A program made the translations under genes and the position numbers. A DNA stretch of 64,000 bases from Torymus aiolomorphi. Taxonomy: Eukaryota > Arthropoda > Insecta > Hymenoptera > Torymidae. Shown in pieces: positions 10,583 through 19,654 of this stretch; the stretch's first letter is position 1, and every line of letters begins with the position of its first letter. The stretch is from NCBI GenBank assembly GCA_036365515.1, contig CM070874.1, positions 248,369,430 to 248,433,429 on the forward strand, in the 5' to 3' direction. The notes under the pieces are model-generated. The model had not been told where the DNA came from. It did not search any database and saw nothing but the letters and a program-made list of their open reading frames with translations.

Positions 10583-12610
10583 CAGTATATATATTTTGAA
10601 GAAAATAAAGAAGACGAAGTTTTAAAGAAAAATAATAATACAACTCTAACGGCGTGGTTTCAATTAAATTTAGAAGATGAAGAAGCGAGAAAAATTAAAT
10701 ATTCTAATATACCAAAGTATTATTTATTCAATTCATCAAAAAAAGTATGGCAAAAAAGAAAAATATTTTCAAAATCTATTGGTAGAATGAATAGTGTCAG
10801 TCCTAAGGATATAGAACGATTCCATTTAAAGTTGATATTAAATCGTGTAAAAGGAGCAATATGTTTTGCAGATTTAAAAAAGTTCGAAAATGTATCCTAC
10901 AAAACTTTTAAAGAAACAGCAATTGCAATGGGATTAGTAAAAAATGATAATGAAATTTTCAATATTTTTGAAGAAGCATGTTCCATTATGATGCCAAAAG
11001 AATTTAGAAATTTTTTTGCTTGGTTTCTTATTAATGATGATATTCCTTTTGCTTGTGAACTTTGGGAATCTTTCAAAAAATATTTTAGTCAAGATTTCAA
11101 AGATAATCAAGAGCATCGAGCATTAAGAGAAATTGATGAAATTTTAAAAGGTGAAAATTTGTCATGCTCTGAATTTGGATTACCAACATTTAATGATTTG
11201 ACTTATGAACTATCGGCTCATGAAAAAAAAAAAATAATTGATAAACACAAACAGTTATTTCAAGAACATAAAAATCAATTAAATAATGAACAAAATGATA
11301 TTTTCAATTTCATAATACAAACTAATGATCGTATGATTTTTATTGATGGTCCCGGAGGTACTGGGAAAACATTTCTTTACAAAACATTAATTCATTATTA
11401 TTTAGGAGAAGGACAAAAAGTTGTTTCTATGGCATGGACTGGAATTGCTTCTATACTACTTCCGGAAGGAATGACAAGTCACAGAAGTTTTAAATTGCCA
11501 TTAGATTTCTCAAATATTGAAACAACATTTTTGAAATTAGATTCAGATAAAAGAAGGTTACGTGAATGTGATGTACTCATTTGGGATGAAGCATCAATGA
11601 TTCTTAAAAAAGCATTAGAAGTTGTTGATAAAACTTTAAGAGATTGTTGCCAAGTCGATTCGATACCTTTTGCTGGAAAATTATTAATTTTAGGAGGAGA
11701 TTTCAGACAAATTTTGCCAGTATTGAAAAATGGATGTAGAATCACTATAATTAATGAATCTATCAAACGTTCTAATTTGTGACCAAAATTTAAAATATTA
11801 AAATTAACTAAAAATATGAAATCCAATAAAATAAAATTTTCAAAATTCTTGTTAGAAATCGGTGACGGACAAGTATCGTCTTTATCAATATCTGAAAAAT
11901 GGAAAGTCGACAATATATGTGAAAAAATTTATGGTTCCACTATAACTGACAAGGAAGATTTATCAGATAGGGCAATTTTATCTGGTCATAATCAAGATAT
12001 TTATCACTTGAATAATGAAGTACTTAAAAGAATAGATTCAACAGAGAAAATTTATTATGGTATTGATTATGCTAGACCAAAAGGAGTAGATCAAAGTGAT
12101 GAAGATGTTCAATTAAATTATTCAATAGAATATTTAAATTCTTTAAAATTTCCAGGGCTACCATTTCATAAATGAGTATTAAAACCCAATGTCATTGTTA
12201 TGCTCATAAGGAACATTAGTATTAACGATGGATTGTGTAATGGTACAAGATTAAAAATTTTAGAATTGCACAAGTACAATATAAAAGCCATGATAGTAAC
12301 TGGTTACAACAAAGGACAAATAGCTTTCATACCTAAAATAACTTTAAATTCAGGAGAATCATCGTCTTTACCTTTTATATTATATCGAAAACAATTTCCT
12401 GTCGTCTTAGCCTTCGCGATAACTATTAACAAGTCACAAGGTCAAAGCTTCAATAAACTTGGAATATATTTTAGGCGGCCTTTATTCTCTCATGGCCAAT
12501 TATATGTAGCTTTGTCAAGATGTACAAACCCAGAAAATTTATTTATTGAAAATGATTCGAATCATTCTGATGAAATTGAAAATATAGTATGGAAGGAAAT
12601 TTTTGAATGA
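10583..12610 (+). pseudogene. Helitron 1 Pif1-type helicase region, three in-frame stops
   Basis: From 10352 onward a single frame runs to 12610, broken only by TAA at 10580, TGA at 11780 and TGA at 12173. Superfamily 1B helicase motifs are all visible: GPGGTGKT (Walker A, 11348-11371), IWDEAS (Walker B, about 11580-11594), GGDFRQILP (motif III, about 11695), AITINKSQGQSF (motif V, near 12420) and LYVALSRC (motif VI, about 12500-12523). The linker TLTAWFQLN after the first stop is typical of Helitron proteins between Rep and helicase. In the family the helicase unwinds the donor strand. The lack of indels over 2 kb is notable against the frameshifted Rep half. Confidence 0.9.
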
Positions 12611-12810
12611 TGTATAAAGATTATTTTGAAATATAAAATGAAGAGCTTTAAACTATAAACGAAGACACCAATTCCCAAGACGAGTTAGCCACGGCTACCG
12701 ACATCAATTGCTTTTTTGCATATACTACAACCATTCAATATCTGTGGAATATTCCGACAAGAATAAGAAATTAGGTTTAGAAATAAGTTTCTTTAAAATT
12801 CTATAAACTA

Positions 12811-12835
12811 AAAGTGGGGGGGTTGGCCCCCTAGT
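12811..12835 (+). other. Helitron 3' terminus: hairpin and CTAG
   Basis: Seven Gs (12816-12822), TTGG and five Cs (12827-12831) can form a short stem, immediately followed by TAG so that the last C completes CTAG (12831-12834), next to T. Helitrons end in CTRR after a hairpin. Here stem and CTAG overlap, whereas most known ends leave several bases between them. Confidence 0.6.
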
Positions 12836-12867
12836 ATATATATATATATATTATACATTTCTCGAAA

Positions 12868-13078
12868 GGGGTTTATAAAGCCCGTTTTTTTATATATAGG
12901 GGTTTAATGAGCCCGATTTTGATTATGCAGCCCGGGCTTCATAATATTTCTAAATATAGTGGTTTATGCGGCCCGACCTAGAGTGTATAACCCCAGGGTA
13001 CATTATTTCTTTAGTCACTTGCCATAGGGAGCTGTGGGCTGTAAGTACTAATATACAGTCTTGGGCTACATAAACCCC
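12868..13078. mobile_element. TIR repeat 'GGGGTTTATAAAGCCC', copy 1
   Basis: GGGGTTTATAAAGCCC (12868-12883) is inverted at 13063-13078 with two mismatches. The inside repeats GCCCG words near GTTTATG and shares a core, CATTATTTCTTTAGTCACTT then GCCATAGGGA, with a second copy at 33520-33746. Alternating TA runs flank it on both sides. No coding capacity. A non-autonomous element that inserts at TA runs is the simplest reading. Confidence 0.7.
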
Positions 13079-13109
13079 GATAAGTGTATATTTTATATAT
13101 ATATATATA

Positions 13110-13822
13110 CGAGGGTCATTTGACAAGTACCTAGCGTCACCGCCAGATGGTGCCACTATCGCACCAGAAATACACTACAGTGCAGTATCTTCCTGTAAAC
13201 GGTTACAGACGAAATTTCAGCCGGATCGGAGTTGTAGTTTATTTTTGAGAGCGTGTGAAAGCAAATGTGTCCGTTGATGTTTGAAAAAATGGAGAAAGAA
13301 CAATATCTTGTCGGTGATTCGATTCTTGTTTTTGGAAGGGAAATCGCGCAGTGAAATTAAAGAACGCTTGGATGCAGTGTATGGGGATGCTTCTCCTTCG
13401 ATGGCGACCGTTAAATTTTTTTATAGCGAGTTTCAACGTGGTCGTACGTCGGTTTTTGATGATCCACGCACAGGTGCTCCGAAAACAGCCACTACGGAGG
13501 AGAACGTGACAAAAATACACGATATCGTTTTGTCACACCGCCGATTAAAGGTGCACGGGATAGCTGCGATAGTAGGCATCTCAGAAGAACGCGTGTGGCA
13601 TATCCTACATGCGATTTTAGGCATGAGGAAGCTGTCAGCAAGGTGGGTGCCGCGTTTACTGACTGCAGACAACAAGCGCATCCGTGTGACCAGTTCAGAG
13701 CAGTGTTTGGAGCTGTTTAATCACAATCCAAAAGAGTTTTTGCGTCGTTACGTGACCGTCAACGAAACATGGATTCACTACTACACTCCAGAGACCAAGG
13801 AGCAGTCAAAACAGTGGAGTAT
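13110..13822 (+). pseudogene. mariner transposase, 5' part only (broken copy)
   Basis: The element opens with the mariner end CGAGGGTCATTTGACAAGTA after a TA run. A frame from 13281 encodes the N-terminal half of the transposase found intact at 16902-17975 (helix-turn-helix region, then WVPRLLTADNKR). Three defects are visible: a small indel near 13305 disrupts the normal start, the first catalytic Asp of the VDETW motif reads VNETW, and the gene is cut after KEQSKQW by the foldback element. The remainder of the gene does not reappear beyond that element. Confidence 0.9.
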
Positions 13823-13827
13823 ATATA

Positions 13828-15582
13828 CAGGGTGTGTCAAAAGTTCCGGGACGGCCAGTTATCTCAGCGGGAATGCATTTTCGGAAAAAATGTTTCATAC
13901 AAAAGATGTAGGATTTTTCCTTGGCTATCTGATGGTGACCTTGAATTTGACCTTGGGCTTGACCTTCAAGGTCATTTGAAGGTCAAGTCGAATTTTTTAA
14001 ATGGGAAGCCCCCTTTTTTATTGCGGAAACCGAAAGAGGGAAAAATTCTCTTTCCACCCATATAGGATACATACGGGGTCAAATGTGATCTAGAGGTCGT
14101 TTCAAGGTCAAGTCGGTAAAATGAGGTCAAATTGATCTTTGGCAGTCCATAGCATGGAAACTAAGGGCGTTGGGAAAAAACTTTCCATACGAAAGTTTCC
14201 GCAAATCGAATGGAGCATCTGATGGTGACCTTGAATTTGACCTTGGGCTTGACCTTCAAGGTCATTTGAATGTCAAGTCGAATTTTTTGAATGGGAACCC
14301 TCTTTTTGTTGCAGAAATGCGGGCCACGGACCCATGGGTTTTCGGGGTTGCTGAACCCGTATCTGGGGTCGGTTTGCCCCGCTGGATCGACCCAAGGTCG
14401 TTCCAAGGTCAAACTAGAAGGAATTGCAGAAGGTGCTTAAAACCACGGACCCATGGGTTTTCGGGGTCGCTGAACCCGTATCTGGGGTCGGTTTGCCCCG
14501 TTGGGTCGACCCAAGGTCGTTCCAAGGTCAAACCAGAAGGAATTGCAGAAGGTGCTTGAAACCACGGACCCATGGGTTTTCGGGGTCGCTGAACCCGTAT
14601 CTGGGGTCGGTTTGCCCCGCTGGATCGACCCAAGGTCGTTCCAAGGTCAAACTAGAAGGAATTGCAGAAGGTGCTTAAAACCACGGACCCATGGGTTTTC
14701 GGGGTCACTGAACCCGTATCTGGGGTCGGTTTGCCCCGTTGGGTCGACCCAAGGTCGTTCCAAGGTCAAACCAGAAGGAATTGCAGAAGGTGCTTGAAAC
14801 CACGGACCCATGGGTTTTCGGGGTCGCTGAACCCGTATCTGGGGTCGGTTTGCCCCGTTGGGTCGACCCAAGGTCGTTCCAAGGTCAGCGGTGATTAGCC
14901 AGGTCCCAGATCTGGGTTTTGATCCAGAAACGTTTGCACAAAAAATGTTTTTTAACGCCCTGATACACGAAATTCGATGGGGTGTCCAGATGATCGGAGT
15001 ATAAGAACGTTGACCTTCAAATGACCTTCGACTCACTTTTAACCCCGTATGTATCTTACACCCCTGGAAAGGTAAGTTTTCCCGCATTTCTGCAACAAAA
15101 AGAGGGTTCCCATTCAAAAAATTCGACTTGACCTTTAAATGACCTTGAAAGTCAAGCCCAAGGTCAAATTCATGGTCACCATCAGATGCTCCATTCGATT
15201 TGCGGAAACTTTCGTATGGAAAGTTTTTTCCCAACGCCCTTAGTTTCCATGCTTTGGACTGCCCAAGATCAATTTGACCTCATTTTACCGACTTGACCTT
15301 GAAACGACCTCTAGATCACATTTGACCGCGTATGTGTCTTATATCGTTGGAAAGAGAATTTTTCCCTCTTTCGGTTTGCGCAATAAAAAAGGAGGGTTCC
15401 CATTTAAAAAATTCGACTTGACCTTCAAATGACCTTGAAGGTCAAGCCCAAGGTCAAATTCAAGGTCACCATCAGATAGCCAGGGAAAAATCCTACATCT
15501 TTTGCATGAAACATTTTTTCCGAAAATGCATTCCTGCTGAGATAACTGGCCGTCCCGGAACTTTTGACACACCCTGTATATG
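13828..15582. mobile_element. 1.75-kb foldback element with ~500-bp inverted arms
   Basis: The left arm (13828 to about 14323) is inverted at about 15079-15582. The ends read CAGGGTGTGTCAAAAGTTCC and its complement, flanked by TATA on both sides, a likely target-site duplication. Each arm holds two blocks in which TGACCTT/AAGGTCA words recur four or five times. The centre carries 119-bp tandem repeats. There is no transposase. It sits inside a mariner copy, so it is younger than that copy. Frames open across it on both strands follow the repeat and are not genes. Confidence 0.85.
14324..14886. repeat. 119-bp tandem repeat, ~4.7 copies, alternating variants
   Basis: CCACGGACCCATGGGTTTTC starts copies at 14324, 14443, 14562, 14681 and 14800, exactly 119 bp apart. 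The copies alternate between a CTGGATCGACC/ACTAGAAGG form and a TTGGGTCGACC/ACCAGAAGG form, so the true unit is a 238-bp dimer. Each copy contains CCAAGGTCGTTCCAAGGTCA. Because 119 is not a multiple of three, the reading frame slips with each copy. Confidence 0.95.
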
Positions 15583-15584
15583 TA

Positions 15585-16640
15585 TATATTTATTTATTTA
15601 TTTATTTATTAAACCAGAACAAAATTACATAGAGTAAAGTCCTCAGAGATAGATATTAACTACCTGTACGAGGGCTGGTACATGAATACTTAAGACTATA
15701 CTTATACACTAAAGCTTATATACTAAGTATTAAATATTTAAACCTTAAACATTTAATATTGTCAATAGAATTCTCAAAACTTAACGCAAATAAAACAATA
15801 TGTATACATTTGTTTATTATGTATATTTTTTAGTTTATTTTTTAGTTCATGTTTCCTATTAACACTTTTGCAATAGAGCTTTTTTAAAATTTTCAATCTC
15901 ACTGCCAAAGTTTGTATCACTTAAATTAAAAGTTTGTTGATCCCTCTTGCGTATTTTTGGTAGGCGAACTCAGGCTGAGGTCTTGTTGTGAGTAGAATCT
16001 AGATCTTGTTGTTATCGATGTAAGTGAAGACGAACTTCCAAGCCTGGGTTTTGCCAGTATTAATTCAGTTCCGCCCACCTGAGTTTGTAATGTAGTTGGT
16101 GATTTAATTAACTCTTGCGTCCGTTTCTTGAAGTTATCTACCTTACCGAGGTATCTCGGTAAGTCAGGTTTTATTATATATTCAGTAGTGTTCATAGCCT
16201 TGTTTACCTTAGCATTCAAAATTTTGCATTCTTGTCTGTCAGTGGTAACATGATCAGTATTATAGTCGTTTCCAAATGTCTTATTTGAGAAGCTACAGTT
16301 GACGCAGCACTGTTTCTCTGATGTGCACTTTTCTGTTAGATGCGTTCCCGCACATTTTAAACAGGTTGGGCTGTTCTTACACCTTTGGCCATTATGACCC
16401 AATCTACCACACTTATAACATGGTTTCACATTTATTATATCGTAAACTTTGCAATTCTGATAACCAACGAATAATCTGTCTTTATTTTCTTTAATATGTT
16501 TGTGCATTTCACCCGTTATTTGCATGATGACCGTTACTTTACTGTTTTTGTCATTGCCAGCTACGTGTAATACGTTACCCTTTGTATCTAAATTTGAAAA
16601 ATTTCTTTGGTTTATGTCATTTTCGATTGCCTTTATATCA
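15585..16640 (-). mobile_element. LINE 3' fragment, same family as the 25-30.6 kb LINE
   Basis: On the minus strand this ends with CTGGTTTAATAAATAAATAA, the same 3' end as the plus-strand LINE at 30580-30617. Only ORF1 sequence and 3'-UTR remain; the endonuclease and RT region is missing between them, so this is an internally deleted or rearranged copy. The 5' side stops at the mini-mariner. Confidence 0.8.
15926..16630 (-). pseudogene. LINE ORF1 (gag-like) fragment with zinc knuckles
   Basis: The minus-strand frame 16525-15926 has CYKCGRLGHNGQRC, CLKCAGTHLTEKC and a further CCVNC segment, a run of CCHC-type knuckles typical of the ORF1 nucleic-acid-binding protein of I-group LINEs. Sequence up to about 16630 continues the same protein upstream (NDINQRNF, shared with the 25.9-kb copy) but no start codon is present. 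The segment ends with ordinary Ser/Thr-rich sequence. In the family this protein coats the element RNA. The knuckle order matches the copy at 25912-26604 and the middle sequence VGYQNCKVYDIIN parallels IGFQNCRVFDIIN there. Confidence 0.85.
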
Positions 16641-16642
16641 GA

Positions 16643-16775
16643 CGAGGGTCTTTTGATAAGTACCTAGCCTACAAATGAAAACACCAAAATTTTACAAAAA
16701 ATAAAATTAATTTTTAAAAAAAAGTAAAATTTTGGTGTTTTCATTTGTAGGCTAGGTACTTATCAAATGACCTCG
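16643..16775. mobile_element. palindromic mini-mariner built from two 3' ends
   Basis: The first ~57 bp (CGAGGGTCTTTTGATAAGTA onwards) are inverted at the right end almost perfectly. Both arms match the 3' terminal sequence of the neighbouring mariner (16837-16905), including the non-TIR word TAGCCTACAAATGAAAAC. It is therefore a snap-back of one mariner end rather than an internally deleted copy. Confidence 0.85.
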
Positions 16776-16797
16776 TATATATATATATATATACATA

Positions 16798-16836
<39 letters not shown>
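16776..16836. repeat. (TA)n microsatellite between two mariner ends
   Basis: Two TA runs separated by ACATACGA. Confidence 0.9.
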
Positions 16837-16837
<1 letters not shown>

Positions 16838-16901
16838 GAGGGTCATTTGATAAGTACCTAGCCTACAAATGAAAACACCAAAATTTTACAAAAAATAAAA
16901 T

Positions 16902-17975
16902 TTATTTTTCAATGTAGTCTCCTTTTAGTTGAATACACTTGGTCCAGCAGTGTTCCAATTTTTTTAATCCCGTTGAAAAAAATGTTTTCTCTTGGTTTGC
17001 AAAATAGGCCTCCGTGGCGACGATTATTTCGTTATTGGAGTGGAATTTCTTCCCGGCGAGCGAATTTTTTAGGTTCGGAAACAAAAAAAAGTCGCACGGA
17101 GCCAAATCTGGAGAATACGGTGGATGGGTCAGCAGTTCGTAGCGTAATTCGACCAGTTTAGCCGTGGCGAGTGCAGAAGTGTGAGCCGGTGCATTATCGT
17201 GGTGGAAAAGCACTTTCTTTTTAGACAAATGGGGCCGTTTTTCTTCTAACACGGCGTCAAATCGGCTCAATAGTTCGGCGTAGTACTGTCCTGTGACCGT
17301 TTTGCCCTTCTCCAGATAGTCAATAAAAATCACACCTTGAGAATCCCAGAAAACAGTGGCCATCACCTTTCCGGCCGACGGGACCGTCTTCGCCTTCTTC
17401 GGAGCAGGTTCACCGGGTAAGGTCCACTGTTTTGACTGCTCCTTGGTCTCTGGAGTGTAGTAGTGAATCCATGTTTCGTCGACGGTCACGTAACGACGCA
17501 AAAACTCTTTTGGATTGCGATTAAACAGCTCCAAACACTGCTCTGAACTGGTCACATGGATGCGCTTGTTGTCTGCAGTCAGCAAACGCGGCACCCACCT
17601 TGCTGACAGCTTCCTCATGCCTAAAATCTCATGTAGGATATGCCACACGCGTTCTTCTGAGATGCCTACTATTGCAGCTATCTCGTGCACCTTTAATCGG
17701 CGGTCTGACAAAACGATATCGTGTATTTTTGTCACGTTCTCCTCCGTAGTGGCTGTTTTCGGAGCACCTGGGCGTAGATCATCAAAAACCGACGTACGAC
17801 CACGTTGAAACTCATTATACCAAAATTTAACGGTCGCCATCGAAGGAGAAGCATCCCCATACACTGCATCCAAGCGTTCTTTAATTTCACTGCGCGATTT
17901 CCCTTCCAAAAACAAGAATCGAATCACCGACCGATATTGTTCTTTCTCCATTTTTTCAAAAATCAACGGACACAT
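16902..17975 (-). CDS. mariner transposase, full length (357 codons)
   Basis: The transposase cuts the element at its terminal repeats and pastes it at TA. The frame is uninterrupted from MCPLIFEKM to the natural C-terminus; translation may also start at M9 (MEKEQ). The N-terminal part has two helix-turn-helix regions (about residues 10-110). WVPRLLTADNKR (127-138) corresponds to the conserved WVPHxL block. The catalytic triad is complete: D166 in VDETWIHYY, D260 in HHDNAPAHT and D295 in YSPDLAPCD, giving the D,D34D spacing that defines mariner. Length is the usual size. The leader is split by a solo LTR, so expression may be altered. By sequence alone this is a candidate functional transposase; catalysis is not proven. 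Confidence 0.95.
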   Translation of the reverse strand: MCPLIFEKMEKEQYRSVIRFLFLEGKSRSEIKERLDAVYGDASPSMATVKFWYNEFQRGRTSVFDDLRPGAPKTATTEENVTKIHDIVLSDRRLKVHEIAAIVGISEERVWHILHEILGMRKLSARWVPRLLTADNKRIHVTSSEQCLELFNRNPKEFLRRYVTVDETWIHYYTPETKEQSKQWTLPGEPAPKKAKTVPSAGKVMATVFWDSQGVIFIDYLEKGKTVTGQYYAELLSRFDAVLEEKRPHLSKKKVLFHHDNAPAHTSALATAKLVELRYELLTHPPYSPDLAPCDFFLFPNLKNSLAGKKFHSNNEIIVATEAYFANQEKTFFSTGLKKLEHCWTKCIQLKGDYIEK

Positions 17976-18075
17976 TTGCTTTCACACGCTCTCAAAAATA
18001 AACTACAACTCCGATCCGGCTGAAATTTCGTCTGTAACCGTTTACAGGAAGAAACTGCACTGTAGTGTATTTCTG

Positions 18076-18327
18076 TGTAGGGACTGCGATCTTCCCTCTC
18101 ACTCTAACTGCGAGAGTGGGGGAAGCCGCCATGTCGCGCTCTCCGTCAAGCCGCCTGCGAGCGGCAGTCGTTGCTCGAGTCTACGAGCGTGCGGACGTGC
18201 GTCCGCTGTACCCTCCTCTACACTTCAATAAACCTTGTTACCGTTGACTCCTCGACTCTTCATTTCTCTCTCCTCTCCCCTTCCTTTCCTGGAACGTGTT
18301 GAGAGCCGTGGGGCCAGGATCCCCACA
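18076..18327 (+). mobile_element. solo LTR inside the mariner leader
   Basis: TGTAGGGACTGCGATC opens and GGATCCCCACA closes a 252-bp block absent from the other mariner copy. TCTG precedes and TCTC follows it, a 4-bp target-site duplication with one change. An AATAAA signal near 18228 fits the plus orientation. TG...CA ends plus a short duplication identify a solo LTR, probably Gypsy-type. Confidence 0.8.
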
Positions 18328-18386
18328 TCTCGTGCGATAGTGGCACCATCTGGCGGTGAGGCTAGGTACTTGTCAAATGACCCTCG

Positions 18387-18480
18387 AATATATATACTTG
18401 TTCATGTGAATTCGATATTATTATAGATATTATTCTTCTAAATGTGGTTTTTTTTCTTAAGCTTATTTTCATGGAGGGAT
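18387..18480. other. AT-rich junction between mariner and Gypsy-A
   Basis: Short AT-rich sequence with no LTR end recognisable for the adjoining Gypsy remnant. Confidence 0.4.
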
Positions 18481-18528
18481 TTTTTTTCTGGTGCGGCGTC
18501 TGAGGAGCCGCTAAAATTCCTCTTTTGA

Positions 18529-19494
18529 TTACGTTCTTCTTTGGAATTCATAACTCCTTTTTAAGAGGTTCATGTGAACAATCTTAGCTTGATCTCCTTT
18601 ACGTATTTTTGCATTATGGGTGTCGTAGTTTATCTTTAATATTTCGCACGGGCCTACGCATTCTTGATCGGTCTTGCCGTGCTTCGGTTTCTTTATGAGA
18701 TACAGCATTTCTCCTTCGCGAAAGTGCCTAATGTTTTGTCTTTGATCGTAGTAAAATTTTGATTTGTACTTAGATTGTGCTAAATTCATCGCGGCTAGAG
18801 TTCTCAGTTGCGCTACTGCGTGCATCATGTCAGCTAAATACTCGTTGTATGTTAGTAATTCTTCTCGGGGTTGGAAGCTGGATGTTCGTGCTCTGTGGCC
18901 GAATACAACCTCTTGTGGACTATATCCCAACCCTTGTGCAAGGCTGCATTGTATGAGTGCTGGGCGAAAGGCAATAGTTCGTCGCAGTTTTTGTAGTCTT
19001 TTAGATACATCATTAGATATTCGTTGAGAGTGTGATGCATCCTCTCATTTCCTCTATTTGACTGTGGGTGATATGCCGTTGTACAGAACTTATTGATTTT
19101 GAAGATCCGAGCAAATTGTTCCAGCGTTTTATTCATAAAGTGCGATCCTTGATCAGTTATAAGCGTACTCGGGGGTACAAAGTAACTGATGATTTTGTTA
19201 GTCAGTACTCGGGTCACCTCCTCTGCTGTGGCCTGTTTTACTGGCGCTAATATGCAGTATTTGCTAAAATTATCTTGAACGGTTAAGACATATTGATTTC
19301 CAGCTTCGGTCGGTTCTTTAGTTCCCACAAAATCCATGGAAATTTTGCTGAAGGGTTTTGAAGGTGTATCCGTGATAAGCATTGGTAGTTGCGTTTTAGC
19401 TCTGACGAGCTTCTGGGTTTGACAGTCCGGACAGCCTCGTACGAACTGGCATACATCAGACTGCATATTCCTCCAATGATACTCATGAGCCAGC
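18529..19494 (-). pseudogene. Gypsy-A integrase, frameshifted
   Basis: Two overlapping minus-strand frames (19466-18852 and 18930-18529) together cover a Gypsy integrase. CPDCQTQK belongs to the zinc-binding HHCC module. The core has FSKISMDFVG (first Asp), STLITDQGSHF (second Asp) and HPQSNRGNERMHHTL (catalytic Glu). The C-terminal frame has MGYSPQEVVFG and a GPCEILKI segment typical of the GPY/F-like end. A frameshift near 18860-18930 splits the gene. In the family the enzyme inserts element cDNA into the genome. Motif residues survive although the gene is broken. Confidence 0.88.
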
Positions 19495-19654
19495 TTATCA
19501 TATGCCTTTGTTATACCCTTATGACCATCAACTGTAGACTCATGATATTCTTTGATTAATCTGTAACAATCCTCTTATCATATGCCTTTGTTATACCCTT
19601 ATGACCATCAACTGTAGACTCATGATATTCTTTGATTAATCTGTAACAATCCTC
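19495..19654. repeat. exact 80-bp tandem duplication inside Gypsy-A pol
   Basis: TTATCATATGCCTTTGTTAT begins at 19495 and again at 19575, and the 80 bp that follow are the same in both. Because 80 is not a multiple of three, the duplication separates the spacer frame from the integrase frame. Confidence 0.95.

Larger units (their letters stand above)
8341..12834 (+). mobile_element. Helitron 1 (rolling-circle transposon), nearly complete but inactivated
   Basis: A Rep-helicase gene in the usual Helitron order is followed by a G-rich/C-rich hairpin and the terminal CTAG at 12831-12834, next to a T as expected for insertion between A and T. The left boundary is not resolved; 8341 is simply where recognisable coding sequence begins. 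Parts are annotated separately: OTU segment, Rep, helicase and 3' end. Frameshifts cluster in the Rep half, while the helicase half is one frame with three stop codons, so this copy cannot move on its own. Confidence 0.85.
16837..18386 (-). mobile_element. mariner (Tc1/mariner) with intact transposase, interrupted by a solo LTR
   Basis: Ends are CGAGGGTCATTTGATAAGTA on the left and the complement of CGAGGGTCATTTGACAAGTA on the right, preceded by TA on the left. The gene is on the minus strand. The only structural damage is a 252-bp solo LTR in the 5' untranslated part (18076-18327). The same 5' end without that insertion is seen at 13110-13280. Confidence 0.92.

Noticed and set aside
14170..15234. 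Long overlapping open frames on both strands
   Set aside because: They follow the 119-bp repeats and inverted arms, are mirror images of each other and slip frame with every repeat.
17515..17808. Plus-strand frame opposite the mariner transposase
   Set aside because: Antisense shadow of an intact gene; a similar shadow exists over the broken copy at 13433-13681.
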